Shown: positions 10,191 through 20,981, counted from the stretch's first letter. The stretch is 61,887 nucleotides of DNA from Gammaproteobacteria bacterium (GCA_029881795.1 JAOULX010000018.1:1-61887), one strand, 5' to 3'. The notes: generated from the letters alone by a model not told the origin. Numbers and translations are program-made.

Positions 10191-10275
10191 GGTGGCTATA
10201 TGAAATAAAAGACTAAAAAACACGATTTTTTGTAACAGCTAGCGAATCAGCCATACAGATAGCTACAAAGCAGGC

Positions 10276-10755
10276 TTACTCCTCGCGCTTATAGTCGCCT
10301 TCAATAGTACGACTACCAGAAGGTTGATTGCTGTCACTGTGCTGATAAGACGCTGAACCATGAGTACTCGAAACACTGGCGGACTGCATCACCAGATTCT
10401 TTAATAGGGTCTGTAATAGCAGCTTGCGCACTGCCGGCAGCAACAACAAAAAACCGACTGCATCGGTAAAGAAACCGGGTGTCACCAGCAGCACGCCAAC
10501 CAGCGCCAGCAAAAAGCCATCGAACATTTCCTGCGCCGGCATCTGCCCGGACTGCATTGCCTGATTTGCTTTCAGCAGGGTTCTCATACCCTGCTGCCTG
10601 AGCAGGCTAACCCCAATAACAGCGGTAATAAAGACCAGCAATATCGTCATCCAGGCACCAATTTCTTCACCGACCTGTACCAGAAAATAAATCTCAACGA
10701 GAGGGATAACAAAAAACAGTAATGGCCAGATACGTAACATTTGAAATAAATCCAC
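10276..10755 (-). CDS. fxsA: FxsA family membrane protein
   Basis: 159-residue inner-membrane protein of the FxsA family (named for suppression of phage T7 exclusion by F plasmid when overproduced). Membrane segments lie at about residues 8-28, 33-52 and 78-108, with the family marks VEIYFLVQVGEEIGAW, GMRTLL and LVTPGFFTDAVGFLLLLP. The Ser/His-rich cytoplasmic tail from about residue 124 is variable. It is next to groESL, as in many proteobacteria, but separated by the groESL promoter, so it has its own transcript. Confidence 0.9.
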   Translation of the reverse strand: MDLFQMLRIWPLLFFVIPLVEIYFLVQVGEEIGAWMTILLVFITAVIGVSLLRQQGMRTLLKANQAMQSGQMPAQEMFDGFLLALVGVLLVTPGFFTDAVGFLLLLPAVRKLLLQTLLKNLVMQSASVSSTHGSASYQHSDSNQPSGSRTIEGDYKREE

Positions 10756-10853
10756 TTATTTGGAAGAAAATAACCTCATAACTCATCATAATAATTAATG
10801 ACCATGAACTTGAATCTGATAATATGGTCTATTAGGACATTATCAACCGCAAC

Positions 10854-12734
10854 ATGAAAAGAATAACTATTATGAAACAGATTGTATCGGTATTTATATT
10901 GCTTGGCGCTCTATTAAGTGGTGTTTTTAGTCACAATGCAATGGCAGCTCCGCTCGCACTCTCTGCGCTGGCAGGCTTAGACCTTGGTCTTAACAGTGGC
11001 GAAGATGAAATACTTGCCCCTGACCAGGCCTTTAAGCTGACTACTGATGTTGCAGGCAACAAGCTGCTGGCCAGCTGGGAAATTGCTGACGGACATTATC
11101 TGTACCGCGACAAATTCAAACTGAGCCTGACTGATGCTAACGGCGTTGAAAGCGGCAGCCTTGATATTCCTGCCGGTGAACTGAAAAACGACGAGTTCTT
11201 CGGCAAGATTTATGTCTTTCACCACAGCGCCAAAGCCACTTTGGGTTTTAGCAATAGTACTGGCCAGTCACAGACTGCAACCTTTAAGGTTCGTTATCAG
11301 GGCTGCTCTGAACTATCGGGTATCTGTTATCCACCGATTACAAAAAAAATAACGCTCGAATTACCGGCCACTAACGGCAATACTGAAGTCAAGGCATCGG
11401 CTCCAGCTCCAGCCAGTTCCGACGAGTATATCTCGGAGCAGGACCAAATCGCCTCAACATTAAGCTCTGGCAGTACTTGGATTATACTGATCTCGTTTTT
11501 CGGCTTTGGTTTATTGCTGGCGTTCACCCCCTGTGTATTTCCGATGATTCCGATTTTATCCAGTATCATCATCGGTCACGGTGATCAGATCACTACCCGC
11601 AAAGCCTTCACCATGTCATCTGTCTATGTTCTGGCCATGGCATTAACCTATACCGCTGCCGGCGTGTTTGCCGGCCTGTTTGGTGAAAATCTGCAAGCGG
11701 CTTTCCAGAACCCGTGGATTCTTGGCTCCTTTGCAGTGGTCTTTGTTGGCTTATCTTTCTCGATGTTTGGTTTTTATGATTTGCAGCTGCCCAGCAGCTG
11801 GCAGAGCAAACTCACCAATATCAGCAATAACCAAAAAGGCGGCACACTTAGCGGTGTTGCGGTGATGGGATTTTTATCCGCACTGATTGTCGGTCCCTGT
11901 GTTGCCGCGCCGCTGGCCGGTGCGTTAATTTACATCGGCCAGACCGGTGATGCGGTGCTGGGCGGACTGGCACTGTTTGCACTGAGCATGGGCATGGGCG
12001 CACCGCTGATTGCCATCGGCACCTCGGCTGGTAAATTGCTGCCACGTGCAGGCGCCTGGATGGATGCCGTTAAAGCGGTTTTCGGCGTGATGTTACTGGC
12101 GGTTGCTATCTGGATGCTGGAACGTATTCTTCCCGCCGCAGCCAGCATGACCTTATGGGCATTGTTACTGATTATCTCTGCCATTTACATGGGCGCGATG
12201 GAATCACTTGATCACGGCATTTCTGGCTGGAGACGACTCTGGAAGGGTATCGGCATCTTTTTATTGACCTACGGCATCGTCATTTTAATCGGTGTCGCCT
12301 CAGGCGGAAACGATGTCTTACAGCCTTTAAAAGGGGTCGCTTTTGCATCCACTAAAGGCACTCCACAGACTGCTCACCTTGAATTCAAACAGATCAAGGG
12401 TCTCGATGGATTAAATGCTGCGCTGGCCCAAGCCAAGGCCGAGGGCAAACCGGTGATGCTTGATTTTTATGCTGACTGGTGTGTCTCCTGCAAGGAAATG
12501 GAAAAACTGACTTTCGTTGACCACGAAGTACAGAAAAAATTAGCCGGCTTTGTTTTATTACAAGCCGACGTCACACCCAATGACGAAAAAGATCAGTCTC
12601 TTTATCAACATTTTAAAATTATCGGCCCGCCTGCGATTGTCTTCTATGACAGCGAAGGCAAAGAAAGACGCAATCTCAGGGTTGTTGGCTATATGCCAGC
12701 AGCTGAATTTGCCGGTGTTATTGATCGCGTATAA
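10854..12734 (+). CDS. dsbD: thiol:disulfide interchange protein DsbD
   Basis: Inner-membrane reductase that carries electrons from cytoplasmic thioredoxin to periplasmic thiol proteins. Order: signal peptide (to about residue 31), periplasmic alpha domain with C151 and C158 (GCSELSGICYPP), eight-helix beta domain with C227 (FTPCVFPMIP) and C349 (VGPCVAAP), and a C-terminal thioredoxin-like gamma domain with DWCVSCKEME (C543, C546). All six redox cysteines are present in 626 residues. The ATG at 10872 would give a tidier signal peptide. A TlpA-like partner follows 51 bp downstream. Confidence 0.95.
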   Translation: MKRITIMKQIVSVFILLGALLSGVFSHNAMAAPLALSALAGLDLGLNSGEDEILAPDQAFKLTTDVAGNKLLASWEIADGHYLYRDKFKLSLTDANGVESGSLDIPAGELKNDEFFGKIYVFHHSAKATLGFSNSTGQSQTATFKVRYQGCSELSGICYPPITKKITLELPATNGNTEVKASAPAPASSDEYISEQDQIASTLSSGSTWIILISFFGFGLLLAFTPCVFPMIPILSSIIIGHGDQITTRKAFTMSSVYVLAMALTYTAAGVFAGLFGENLQAAFQNPWILGSFAVVFVGLSFSMFGFYDLQLPSSWQSKLTNISNNQKGGTLSGVAVMGFLSALIVGPCVAAPLAGALIYIGQTGDAVLGGLALFALSMGMGAPLIAIGTSAGKLLPRAGAWMDAVKAVFGVMLLAVAIWMLERILPAAASMTLWALLLIISAIYMGAMESLDHGISGWRRLWKGIGIFLLTYGIVILIGVASGGNDVLQPLKGVAFASTKGTPQTAHLEFKQIKGLDGLNAALAQAKAEGKPVMLDFYADWCVSCKEMEKLTFVDHEVQKKLAGFVLLQADVTPNDEKDQSLYQHFKIIGPPAIVFYDSEGKERRNLRVVGYMPAAEFAGVIDRV

Positions 12735-12785
12735 AAAAATACCGGCTCACCTGCCCCAAAAACAAAAACTATAAAACTATTGATT

Positions 12786-13346
12786 ATGAAAAAAATTATT
12801 ATTGCTCTTATTATTATTGCAGCCGCGGCTGCCGGTTTTTATTTCCAGCAAAATCAGTCCAAGCCCCCGTTGAACAGCGCTGCCAAAACCAGCGCTAAAG
12901 CCAGCTCAGCCATTTCTGTGATCGGCCAACTGCGGCCTGAATTTATTTTGCCCGACCTGGAAGACAAACCCAGAAACATCAGTGAATGGGATGGCAAAAT
13001 CAGACTGGTAAATTTCTGGGCCACCTGGTGCCCGCCCTGCCTTCGTGAAATGCCGGCTTTCATTGCCATGCAGGAAGAATATGCCGATAAAAACTTTGTC
13101 GTGTTGGGTATTGCGATTGACCGGAAAGACACGGTACAGGACTTTGTCGATTCCATGGGAGTTAACTACCCTATTTTATACGGCGAAATGGCTGCTCTCG
13201 ATCTGACCACAGTTTACGGTAATCGTCTCGGTGTGCTGCCATTCAGCGTTTTTGTCGGCGCAGATAACAAAATCATCTCGATTCACAACGGAGAAATAAC
13301 CGCTGAAACCATAAAAAGCATCCTGTCATCGCAAAATATCAAATAA
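12786..13346 (+). CDS. TlpA-like membrane-anchored periplasmic thioredoxin
   Basis: 187 residues with one N-terminal hydrophobic helix (MKKIIIALIIIAAAAAGFYF, residues 1-20) and a thioredoxin fold of the AhpC-TSA/TlpA type. The active site is WATWCPPCLREMP (C82, C85), with a cis-proline later in LGVLPFSVFVG. Such proteins reduce disulfides in the periplasm, for example in cytochrome c maturation, and are fed by DsbD; placement right after dsbD supports that. The ATG at 12786 is preferred over the TTG two codons earlier. The exact client is unknown. Confidence 0.85.
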   Translation: MKKIIIALIIIAAAAAGFYFQQNQSKPPLNSAAKTSAKASSAISVIGQLRPEFILPDLEDKPRNISEWDGKIRLVNFWATWCPPCLREMPAFIAMQEEYADKNFVVLGIAIDRKDTVQDFVDSMGVNYPILYGEMAALDLTTVYGNRLGVLPFSVFVGADNKIISIHNGEITAETIKSILSSQNIK

Positions 13347-13501
13347 TTTACCTCTCGGCTCACAAAATATTTGAAGCCGATCACAAAATCCCGAGTATTT
13401 GCTGCTAACTTCAGTAAATAGTCGGGATCTTCCGAGAAAGTGGACATAACCTAAATATTGGTGCAGAATACCCTCTATTGCTGTTCTCTGGAAAATAATC
13501 A

Positions 13502-13942
13502 ATGTCTCGCATTCTTGTTCTCAATGGCCCTAATCTAAATTTACTGGGTAGTCGTGAGCCGGAACATTACGGATCAGACAGTCTTGCAGATATCAATCTG
13601 CAACTGACAAAACGCGCAACGGAATTAGCGTGCGACATCGAATTTTTTCAGTCTAATCACGAGGGAGAACTGGTAGAGCGAATTCATCAGGGCGCAACTG
13701 AAGGGGTTAACTTTATTATCATAAACCCTGCTGCCTACACGCACACCAGTGTCGCCATTCGTGACGCCATCAGCGGGGTTAAAATCCCTTTTATCGAGTT
13801 GCATTTATCCAACGTGCATGCACGTGAAGAATTCAGGCAACATTCTTATTTTTCCGATCTGGCTGTTGGTGTTATCAGCGGCCTGGGTCCTCAGGGATAC
13901 GATCTCGCACTGCAAGCTGCAGTCCGGTATTGTTCCCAATAA
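13502..13942 (+). CDS. aroQ: type II 3-dehydroquinate dehydratase
   Basis: Shikimate-pathway enzyme converting 3-dehydroquinate to 3-dehydroshikimate, dodecameric. 146 residues; [20 protein letters not shown] at the start, the flexible-lid Arg/Tyr region, [10 protein letters not shown], and EVHLSN-type [15 protein letters not shown] are diagnostic. It begins the aroQ-accB-accC operon, an order common in gammaproteobacteria, with 24 bp to accB. Confidence 0.97.
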   Translation: MSRILVLNGPNLNLLGSREPEHYGSDSLADINLQLTKRATELACDIEFFQSNHEGELVERIHQGATEGVNFIIINPAAYTHTSVAIRDAISGVKIPFIELHLSNVHAREEFRQHSYFSDLAVGVISGLGPQGYDLALQAAVRYCSQ

Positions 13943-13966
13943 CATTCATAAGCAGGTTTATTATCA

Positions 13967-14410
13967 ATGGATATTCGTAAAATAAAAAAATTGATTGAAC
14001 TACTGGACGAGTCCGGTGTTGCAGAAATCGAAATTAAAGAGGGTGAGGAGTCGGTACGTATCTCGCGCCAGCAAAATGTTATTGCGGCAGCTCCTGTTGC
14101 GGCACCTGCACCGGTTGCCGCCGCACCTGTCGCCGCAGAAGCTCCGGCAGCCCCGGCTGAAAATGCATTACCCAGCGGACACAAGGTCGAATCACCTATG
14201 GTGGGTTCTTTCTACCGCTCTTCTGCTCCTGGTTCAGCACCTTTCACTGATGTAGGTCAGACGGTTAATGTCGGCGATACACTCTGTATCATCGAAGCCA
14301 TGAAAATACTCAATCCGATTGAAGCCGATAAAGCTGGTACTGTGAAAGCAATACTGGTAGAAAACGGTCAGCCGGTTGAATTCGGCGAAGCATTATTCAT
14401 CATTGAATAA
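13967..14410 (+). CDS. accB: biotin carboxyl carrier protein of acetyl-CoA carboxylase
   Basis: Carries the biotin used by acetyl-CoA carboxylase in the first committed step of fatty-acid synthesis. 147 residues: an N-terminal helix region ([20 protein letters not shown]), an Ala/Pro linker at about residues 42-65, and the biotinyl domain with EAMKILN, in which the lysine is biotinylated. Spaced 24 bp from aroQ and 39 bp from accC, in one operon. Confidence 0.98.
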   Translation: MDIRKIKKLIELLDESGVAEIEIKEGEESVRISRQQNVIAAAPVAAPAPVAAAPVAAEAPAAPAENALPSGHKVESPMVGSFYRSSAPGSAPFTDVGQTVNVGDTLCIIEAMKILNPIEADKAGTVKAILVENGQPVEFGEALFIIE

Positions 14411-14449
14411 ATCATCCTCTCTGACATTAAAGAAGATTAAGTAATCGTT

Positions 14450-15790
14450 ATGCTCGATAAAGTCGTTATTGCCAATCGGGGCGAGATTGCCCTGCGTATA
14501 TTGCGTGCCTGCCGCGAGTTAGGTATTAAAACCGTAGCCGTACATTCTGATGCTGACCGCGAACTGAAACACGTTCGTCTCGCCGATGAATCCGTATGTA
14601 TAGGCCCTGCACGCTCCGATCAAAGTTATTTAAATGTGCCTGCTATTATCAGCGCCGCAGAAGTCACCGATGCCGTTGGTATTCACCCGGGCTACGGCTT
14701 CCTTTCTGAAAACGCTGAATTTGCCGAGCGTGTTGAAGACAGTGGTTTTGTTTTCATTGGTCCCAGAGCTGATTCAATCCGCACCATGGGCGACAAAGTG
14801 GCCGCGATTGAGGCCATGAAAAAAGCCGGCGTTCCCTGTGTACCAGGTTCTGATGGCGCACTAGGCAACAATGATGAAGAAAACATGCGACTGGCTCGTG
14901 AAATTGGTTATCCCATCATCATTAAAGCTGCTGGTGGTGGTGGTGGCCGAGGTATGCGTGTTGTGCATGCCGAGGGCTCATTATTAAACTCCATCTCGCT
15001 GACTAAAAATGAAGCCGGTCAGTTCTTTGGTAATGACATGGTGTACATGGAAAAATTCCTGGAAACACCGCGTCACATTGAAATTCAGGTTTTATCTGAT
15101 GGCCAGGGCCATGCGGTTCATCTGGGCGAACGCGACTGTTCAATGCAACGACGTCATCAAAAAGTTGTTGAAGAAGCGCCAGCGCCCGGTATTACCGAAG
15201 AACTGCGTAATCAAATCGGTATGCGTTGTGTCGAGGCCTGTATTCAGATGAATTACCGAGGTGCTGGCACCTTCGAATTTTTATATGAAAACGGCAGTTT
15301 CTATTTCATCGAGATGAATACCCGTGTTCAGGTAGAACACCCGGTTACAGAAATGATCACCGGCATCGATATCGTCAAAGAACAACTTTATATCGCTTCT
15401 GGCGAACCCTTGCGTATGAAGCAAAGCGATATCAAGATTACCGGCCACGCTATTGAATGCCGACTGAATGCTGAAGACTCTAAAACCTTCATACCATCTC
15501 CCGGTAAAATCAAAGCCTATCATGCACCAGGTGGGCCAGGTATCCGTGTTGAATCGCATATTTATGCCGGTTATACCGTACCGCCTCATTACGATTCAAT
15601 GATTGGCAAACTGATCGCTTACGGTGAAAACCGCGATGTTGCTATCGCCCGTATGTTAGGTGCGCTGGACGAGGTTATCATTGACGGCATCAATACCAAT
15701 ATCGATTTGCAGCGCAATATTATCAGCGATGCGGCCTTCAAGGTCGGTGAAACCAATATTCACTACCTCGAAAAGAAACTAGGCCTGTAA
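14450..15790 (+). CDS. accC: biotin carboxylase subunit of acetyl-CoA carboxylase
   Basis: ATP-grasp enzyme that carboxylates biotin on AccB with bicarbonate. 446 residues: [21 protein letters not shown] at the start, the glycine-rich ATP loop [26 protein letters not shown] and [14 protein letters not shown] near the metal site. A strong terminator directly follows, closing the aroQ-accBC operon. Confidence 0.99.
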   Translation: MLDKVVIANRGEIALRILRACRELGIKTVAVHSDADRELKHVRLADESVCIGPARSDQSYLNVPAIISAAEVTDAVGIHPGYGFLSENAEFAERVEDSGFVFIGPRADSIRTMGDKVAAIEAMKKAGVPCVPGSDGALGNNDEENMRLAREIGYPIIIKAAGGGGGRGMRVVHAEGSLLNSISLTKNEAGQFFGNDMVYMEKFLETPRHIEIQVLSDGQGHAVHLGERDCSMQRRHQKVVEEAPAPGITEELRNQIGMRCVEACIQMNYRGAGTFEFLYENGSFYFIEMNTRVQVEHPVTEMITGIDIVKEQLYIASGEPLRMKQSDIKITGHAIECRLNAEDSKTFIPSPGKIKAYHAPGGPGIRVESHIYAGYTVPPHYDSMIGKLIAYGENRDVAIARMLGALDEVIIDGINTNIDLQRNIISDAAFKVGETNIHYLEKKLGL

Positions 15791-15792
15791 TT

Positions 15793-15820
15793 AAAAAGCC
15801 CGCTATCTGCGGGCTTTTTT
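15793..15820 (+). terminator. terminator of the aroQ-accBC operon
   Basis: AAAAAGCCCGC, loop TATCT, GCGGGCTTTTTT: an 11-bp stem with a T run, 3 bp after the accC stop. The A/T symmetry makes it potentially bidirectional. Confidence 0.9.
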
Positions 15821-15892
15821 AATAGTCGTTAGTCTAAAGCGCTAAGTCTTTATGCTAACGCTTTTTGACTTCCGACGACCGACTCAGCACTC

Positions 15893-16771
15893 ATGACCGA
15901 TTCCTGGCAACAAGTACACATCACCATTGCGAAAGATCAACTCAACGAAATCGAAGACTTTCTTCTCAGTATCGGTGCACTTTCGGTAACTTATAAAGAT
16001 GCCGGTGATAATCCAGTACTTGAGCCCTTACCCGGTGAAACACCGCTCTGGCCCGAACTGATTATTAGCGCTTTATTTGCACAGAAAAAAAACATCAACA
16101 CAGTGATGAATATTCTGCAGCGACATTATCCCGAATTACCGCTGCGTCAGGATGAACTGCAGGACCAGGACTGGGAACGCAGCTGGATGCAAGACTATCA
16201 GCCGATGTCATTCGGTGAACGCCTCTGGGTTGTGCCCACTGAAATGCAAGCCCCTGATGAAAATGCCATTAACCTGCGGCTTGATCCCGGACTGGCTTTT
16301 GGCACCGGCACCCATCCGACCACCGCCTTATGTCTGCAATGGCTGGACCAGCACTCACTAGAACAGCAAACACTGCTGGATTATGGCTGCGGCTCCGGTA
16401 TTCTGGCCGTCGCCGGTTTATTGCTCGGTGCCTCAGCAGCAGATGCGGTCGATATTGACCCACAGGCTGTTACCGCAACAAAAGCCAATGCCGCAAATAA
16501 CCGGGTTGATCATAAAATTAATGTCTATCTGGTAGCCGATTATAAACCGCGCCAGTACGATCTGGTGATGGCCAATATTTTATCCGGTCCATTGACTGAA
16601 CTCGGGCCCAGTTTAAGCGCTTACACCAGAGCAGCCGGAACGATTATTTTATCCGGCATTCTTGACCAACAAGCCGAAGCGGTACGAACTGTTTATCAGC
16701 AATGGTTTGATATGGATGAGATCATCAGCAACGATGGCTGGGCATTGTTAACTGGCACAAAGAAAACATAA
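15893..16771 (+). CDS. prmA: ribosomal protein L11 methyltransferase
   Basis: SAM-dependent enzyme that trimethylates lysines and the N-terminus of ribosomal protein L11. 292 residues: an N-terminal substrate domain with DQDWERSWMQDYQPM, then a Rossmann methyltransferase domain with LDPGLAFGTGTHPTTALCLQWL, LLDYGCGSGILAVAGLLLGA (motif I) and VMANILSGPL, which contains the NI(L) catalytic-region motif. Likely cotranscribed with the downstream DUF3426 gene, an arrangement common in this class. Confidence 0.96.
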   Translation: MTDSWQQVHITIAKDQLNEIEDFLLSIGALSVTYKDAGDNPVLEPLPGETPLWPELIISALFAQKKNINTVMNILQRHYPELPLRQDELQDQDWERSWMQDYQPMSFGERLWVVPTEMQAPDENAINLRLDPGLAFGTGTHPTTALCLQWLDQHSLEQQTLLDYGCGSGILAVAGLLLGASAADAVDIDPQAVTATKANAANNRVDHKINVYLVADYKPRQYDLVMANILSGPLTELGPSLSAYTRAAGTIILSGILDQQAEAVRTVYQQWFDMDEIISNDGWALLTGTKKT

Positions 16772-16813
16772 ATACTAAACTAGGATTCTTCTGATCTACG
16801 GAACAAAAAACAG

Positions 16814-17650
16814 ATGCAAACACGCTGTCCCGAATGCCATACCTTATTCAAAGTAAATGATTCTGATCTGACGATTGCGGCAGGACAGGTACAGTGCGGT
16901 CATTGCTTTCTGGTATTTACAGCCGAGCCGCAGCAGATAAAGCCGGCTCTCGATGATGAGATTGATACCAGTGATATCGATATCAACACATTTGCCGACA
17001 GCATCAATGATATCACCGAAGATTTCACAGTAAAAAACTCTGAGCAATTATCAACTGGCAGACAAAGTACCCTAGCAGCTGACGAGCAGGACAGCGTTCC
17101 GCTGTTTATTCAGAACCCGATGATAGATGATCTGGTACCTGCTGAATTGCGTCACCAGAAGCTGCCGCGTCGTACCAGCCCACTACTTAAAACACTGTGG
17201 TCGCTCGCCATTATCAGTTTGTTACTGAGTAGTGCGGCACAGCTGATCTATTTCAAACGCACCGAACTTGCCAGCCATACAGAACTACGACCTTACCTGA
17301 TCAGTTTATGCAAACTGGCAAACTGTGACATTCCCGACTTACGCGACCTGCAACGACTAGAGCTGTCGAGCAAAAACATTTATTCACACCCCAATGTTGA
17401 ACATGCCTTGATGATCACCGCCGTGCTCGTTAATCAGGCATCTTTCACCCAGCAATTCCCGGTATTGCAGATCAGCTTTACCAATCTGGTTGGCGATATC
17501 ATTATGGCCAGACGCTTCAGCCCGAGTGAATATTTGCATACCAGCGTCGAGAAACTCGGCGAGATGCAACCCGGTTTACCGATTCAGATCACACTGGAAG
17601 TGCTCGACCCCGGCAAAAGCGCGACAGCCTATGAGTTTAGTTTTATATAA
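16814..17650 (+). CDS. zinc-ribbon and DUF3426 membrane protein
   Basis: 278 residues of unknown function. The N-terminus has an MJ0042-type zinc ribbon, CPECHTLFKVNDSDL...VQCGHCFLVF (four cysteines). An acidic low-complexity linker follows (about residues 45-95), then one transmembrane helix (about 128-147, SLAIISLLLSSAAQLIYFK) and a C-terminal DUF3426 domain, probably periplasmic, with LVGDIIMARRFSPSEYL. The family regularly sits between prmA and dusB-fis in gammaproteobacteria, as here. Confidence 0.85.
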   Translation: MQTRCPECHTLFKVNDSDLTIAAGQVQCGHCFLVFTAEPQQIKPALDDEIDTSDIDINTFADSINDITEDFTVKNSEQLSTGRQSTLAADEQDSVPLFIQNPMIDDLVPAELRHQKLPRRTSPLLKTLWSLAIISLLLSSAAQLIYFKRTELASHTELRPYLISLCKLANCDIPDLRDLQRLELSSKNIYSHPNVEHALMITAVLVNQASFTQQFPVLQISFTNLVGDIIMARRFSPSEYLHTSVEKLGEMQPGLPIQITLEVLDPGKSATAYEFSFI

Positions 17651-17804
17651 GCAAGAAGTAAGATACTCATATAACGGTCTGATCAGGCTTGCCAAGCCAA
17701 TCGAAAATGCCCCGGATTTTGTTTTAAAAATCTCACACTTTAACCTTTAACCGCCGCCCAAATAAGCGTATTATTCTCGCCCCGTTTAAGGAGTGTTTCT
17801 TGCC

Positions 17805-18788
17805 GTGCAAATTGGACCATATCAACTAGAGAATCAGCTGATTTTGGCACCCATGGCCGGTGTGACTGATCGACCGTTCAGACAGCTTTGTCGTCAGTTT
17901 GGTGCTGCAATGACGGTATCAGAAATGATATCTAGCAGACCGGAATTACGGCAGACCAGAAAAACCCGCTTACGCATGCAACACGACGGCGAGAATCAGC
18001 CACGCAGTATACAAATAGCAGGCACCGATCCACTGATGATGGCAGAAGCCGCGCGCTTTAATGTGCAGCAAGGCGCTCAAATCATTGACATCAACATGGG
18101 TTGTCCGGCAAAAAAAGTATGCAGCGTACTGGCAGGCTCAGCCTTAATGAAAAACGAGTCACTGGTTGCAGATATTTTGCACAGTGTCGTCAGTGCTGTC
18201 GATGTTCCGGTCACATTAAAAATGCGTACCGGCTGGGACAGCAACAATCGAAACGTTCTGAGCATAGCAAAGATCGCTGAAAGCGCAGGGATCCAGGCGC
18301 TGGCTATCCATGGCAGAACTCGGGCAGACAAATATAACGGCGACGCCGAGTATGAACATATCGCCCTCGTTAAGGATCAAGTATCAATACCGGTTATCGC
18401 AAACGGCGATATTGATACTCCCGAAAAAGCGGCTTTTGTGTTAAAACATACACACGCGGATGGCCTAATGATTGGTCGCGCTGCCCAGGGCAACCCTTGG
18501 ATTTTTCAGGAAATCAATTATTTTCTGAGACATGGAAAAAGAATGGATGCACCCGATAAAAACCATGTCCGTGACGTTATGCTCAAACATTTGATGAACT
18601 TGTACGACTTCTACGGCGAATACATGGGGCTTCGCATTGCACGAAAGCACCTTGGTTGGTACTGCAAAACCCGACCAAACGGAGAAGCATTCAGACGTTT
18701 TTTCAATACGCTTGAAACAACTGATTTACAACAAGAACAGATTCGACTTTATTTTGAAGACGAACACAGGGCTATGAAAGCAGCATGA
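17805..18788 (+). CDS. dusB: tRNA-dihydrouridine synthase B
   Basis: FMN-dependent reductase that makes dihydrouridine in tRNA. The GTG at 17805 is chosen because its product begins VQIGPYQLENQLILAPMAGV, matching DusB starts, and AAGGAG lies 11 bp upstream; the GTG at 17793 would overlap that ribosome site. Visible: APMAGVTDRPFR, INMGCPAKKV (catalytic Cys), AIHGRTRADKY, IGRAAQGNPWIF. 327 residues. The stop overlaps the fis start, giving the classic dusB-fis operon. Confidence 0.96.
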   Translation: MQIGPYQLENQLILAPMAGVTDRPFRQLCRQFGAAMTVSEMISSRPELRQTRKTRLRMQHDGENQPRSIQIAGTDPLMMAEAARFNVQQGAQIIDINMGCPAKKVCSVLAGSALMKNESLVADILHSVVSAVDVPVTLKMRTGWDSNNRNVLSIAKIAESAGIQALAIHGRTRADKYNGDAEYEHIALVKDQVSIPVIANGDIDTPEKAAFVLKHTHADGLMIGRAAQGNPWIFQEINYFLRHGKRMDAPDKNHVRDVMLKHLMNLYDFYGEYMGLRIARKHLGWYCKTRPNGEAFRRFFNTLETTDLQQEQIRLYFEDEHRAMKAA

Positions 18789-19087
18789 ACTTACAAACGA
18801 CAGAAACCATCGAAACAAGCACACTAATGACCGATAATTCAGCTGATAAATATTCTGCAACACTGACAGATACGGTAAAACACACACTGATCACCTACTT
18901 CAATCAGCTTGAAAATGCCGAACCCAATGATATCTATAATATGGTATTAAAACAGGTTGAAGCACCCTTGCTGGAAGTTGTTATGCAACAGGTTGATGGC
19001 AACCAGACCAAAGCAGCCGCTTGCCTGGGCCTAAACCGTGGCACCCTGCGCAAAAAATTACGCATCTACGGACTGGATAACAGCTAA
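18785..19087 (+). CDS. fis: DNA-bending protein Fis
   Basis: Nucleoid-associated factor for inversion. 100 residues; the C-terminal helix-turn-helix reads GNQTKAAACLGLNRGTLRKKL, nearly canonical Fis. The ATG at 18785 overlaps the dusB TGA by four bases (ATGA), so translation is coupled; an internal ATG 14 codons in (MTDNSADKY) is a possible alternative. Translation after dusB is the standard arrangement. Confidence 0.97.
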   Translation: MNLQTTETIETSTLMTDNSADKYSATLTDTVKHTLITYFNQLENAEPNDIYNMVLKQVEAPLLEVVMQQVDGNQTKAAACLGLNRGTLRKKLRIYGLDNS

Positions 19088-19200
19088 GTTACACCCTGTT
19101 CTGCCAGCCACTTTCATCAACCATCGCTTGCTTGAAAGTGGCAACAGACAAAAATCCTATTAAAAGCCTCAATTTAGCCGAGACTCACCGTCTAAAAAAT

Positions 19201-19209
19201 TGTTATAAT
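19201..19209 (+). promoter_or_regulatory. extended -10 promoter for purH
   Basis: TGT followed by TATAAT (19204-19209), 35 bp before the purH ATG. No strong -35 and no PurR-type palindrome were seen. Confidence 0.45.
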
Positions 19210-19243
19210 TTGCAGCTACATTCATCAGGGGGTTTCTCACTCA

Positions 19244-20821
19244 ATGGCTGCCAGCAACACTCGTCCCATTCTTCGTGCTTTGATCAGCGTCTCAGATAAA
19301 ACCGGTATTGTCGAATTTGCCCGCTCTCTGCATCAGGCTGGCGTCGCTATTCTTTCCACCGGAGGCACCGCAACCCTCTTAAGCAATGAAAAAATTCCGG
19401 TTACCGAAGTATCAGAGCACACCGGTTTCCCTGAAATGATGGATGGTCGAGTTAAGACACTGCACCCTAAAATTCACGGCGGCATCCTGGGGCGTCGTGG
19501 TACCGATGATGACGTCATGTCAGAGCACGGCATCGCCCCCATCGATTTAATCGTTGTTAACCTCTACCCGTTTGCTGAAACCGTCGCCCGCCCCGACTGC
19601 AGCTTAACCGATGCGATCGAAAATATTGATATTGGTGGCCCAACCATGGTACGTGCTGCAGCAAAGAATCATGCGCATGTGGCGATTGTGGTCAATCCTT
19701 CTGATTACGACCGCGTCGTTGCAGAAATGCGTACCGACAACAACACACTGACCAATGCCACACGTTTTGATCTAGCCGTTAAAGCCTTCGAACACACAGC
19801 ACACTATGACGGCATGATTGCTAACTATTTAGGTAAAATCAGCGCCGACAGCGAACACTCTTTATTCCCGCGCACCTTCAACACCCAATACATAAAAACC
19901 CAGGATATGCGTTACGGTGAAAATCCGCATCAGAATGCGGCATTTTATAAAGAACACAATATTGAAGAGGCCTGTATTGCCACAGCCACACAGATTCAGG
20001 GTAAAGAATTATCATTTAATAACATCGGTGATACCGATGCTGCACTGGAATGCGTCAAACAATTTACTGATAGCCCGGCCTGTGTAATTGTAAAACACGC
20101 CAACCCTTGCGGTGTTGCAACCGGCTCAACTTTATTAGAGGCTTACGATCGCGCCTATAGCACTGACCCTGAATCAGCCTTTGGCGGCATTATTGCGTTT
20201 AATCAGGAACTCGATGCAGCAACCGCCAGTGCCATTGTTGAGCGCCAGTTTGTTGAAGTGATTATTGCCCCCTCTGTCAGTGCTGCCGCTAAAGCTGCTG
20301 TTGCTGAGAAAAAGAATATTCGTTTACTCGAATGTGGCCAGTGGTCAACAGATGTTGCTCATCGTTACGATTACAAACGCGTTAACGGCGGACTACTGGT
20401 ACAAGATGCCGACCTGCTATTAAGCAACGAAATTAAAGTTGTGAGCAAACGTGTGCCCACTGAAGAAGAAATGCGCGATCTGTTATTTAGCTGGAAAGTG
20501 GCTAAATTTGTCAAATCAAACGCTATTGTTTATGGCAAAAATGACATGACGATTGGTGTCGGCGCAGGCCAGATGAGCCGTGTTAACTCAGCCCGTATTG
20601 CCGGTATTAAAGCCGAACACGCCGGCCTCGAAGTACCCGGCTCAGTGATGGCATCAGATGCCTTCTTCCCGTTTCGCGATGGCATAGATGCAGCGCACCA
20701 GGCCGGTATTAAAGCCGTTATTCAGCCCGGTGGCTCAATGCGTGACAATGAAGTCATCGATGCCGCTGACGAACATGGCATGGCGATGGTGTTTACCAGC
20801 ATGCGCCACTTCAAACATTAA
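19244..20821 (+). CDS. purH: bifunctional AICAR formyltransferase / IMP cyclohydrolase
   Basis: Catalyses the last two steps of IMP synthesis. 525 residues: N-terminal cyclohydrolase (MGS-like) domain with [26 protein letters not shown] and [15 protein letters not shown]-terminal transformylase domain with [10 protein letters not shown] and the late [17 protein letters not shown]. The ATG at 19244 follows CAGGGGG with suitable spacing. purD follows after a 217-bp gap that contains a palindromic element. Confidence 0.98.
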   Translation: MAASNTRPILRALISVSDKTGIVEFARSLHQAGVAILSTGGTATLLSNEKIPVTEVSEHTGFPEMMDGRVKTLHPKIHGGILGRRGTDDDVMSEHGIAPIDLIVVNLYPFAETVARPDCSLTDAIENIDIGGPTMVRAAAKNHAHVAIVVNPSDYDRVVAEMRTDNNTLTNATRFDLAVKAFEHTAHYDGMIANYLGKISADSEHSLFPRTFNTQYIKTQDMRYGENPHQNAAFYKEHNIEEACIATATQIQGKELSFNNIGDTDAALECVKQFTDSPACVIVKHANPCGVATGSTLLEAYDRAYSTDPESAFGGIIAFNQELDAATASAIVERQFVEVIIAPSVSAAAKAAVAEKKNIRLLECGQWSTDVAHRYDYKRVNGGLLVQDADLLLSNEIKVVSKRVPTEEEMRDLLFSWKVAKFVKSNAIVYGKNDMTIGVGAGQMSRVNSARIAGIKAEHAGLEVPGSVMASDAFFPFRDGIDAAHQAGIKAVIQPGGSMRDNEVIDAADEHGMAMVFTSMRHFKH

Positions 20822-20838
20822 CATACGTTTTATCTTTT

Positions 20839-20981
20839 GCGTTCTGACTGCGTTATGAATCATTTTAAAAATACTCACTTATGACGAACAGGAAGTTCTA
20901 ATGTCGCGAAGCACAAGGAAGTGCTAGAGCGACCTATTGTAAGCTCCGTTTTTTAAAATGATTCATGCCTTGTTAGAATAC
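20839..20981. repeat. palindromic repeat element between purH and purD
   Basis: Outer inverted arms contain a perfect 16-bp match, ATGAATCATTTTAAAA at 20855-20870 against 20951-20966, with weaker pairing on the outside to about 20841 and 20979. Inside are two small hairpins with a shared GGAA(G) loop: GAAC-AGGAA-GTTC (20886-20898) and AGCAC-AAGGAA-GTGCT (20910-20925), each followed by a similar short tail. The layout suggests a non-autonomous palindromic repeat of the kind present in many copies in marine gammaproteobacteria. Confidence 0.75.
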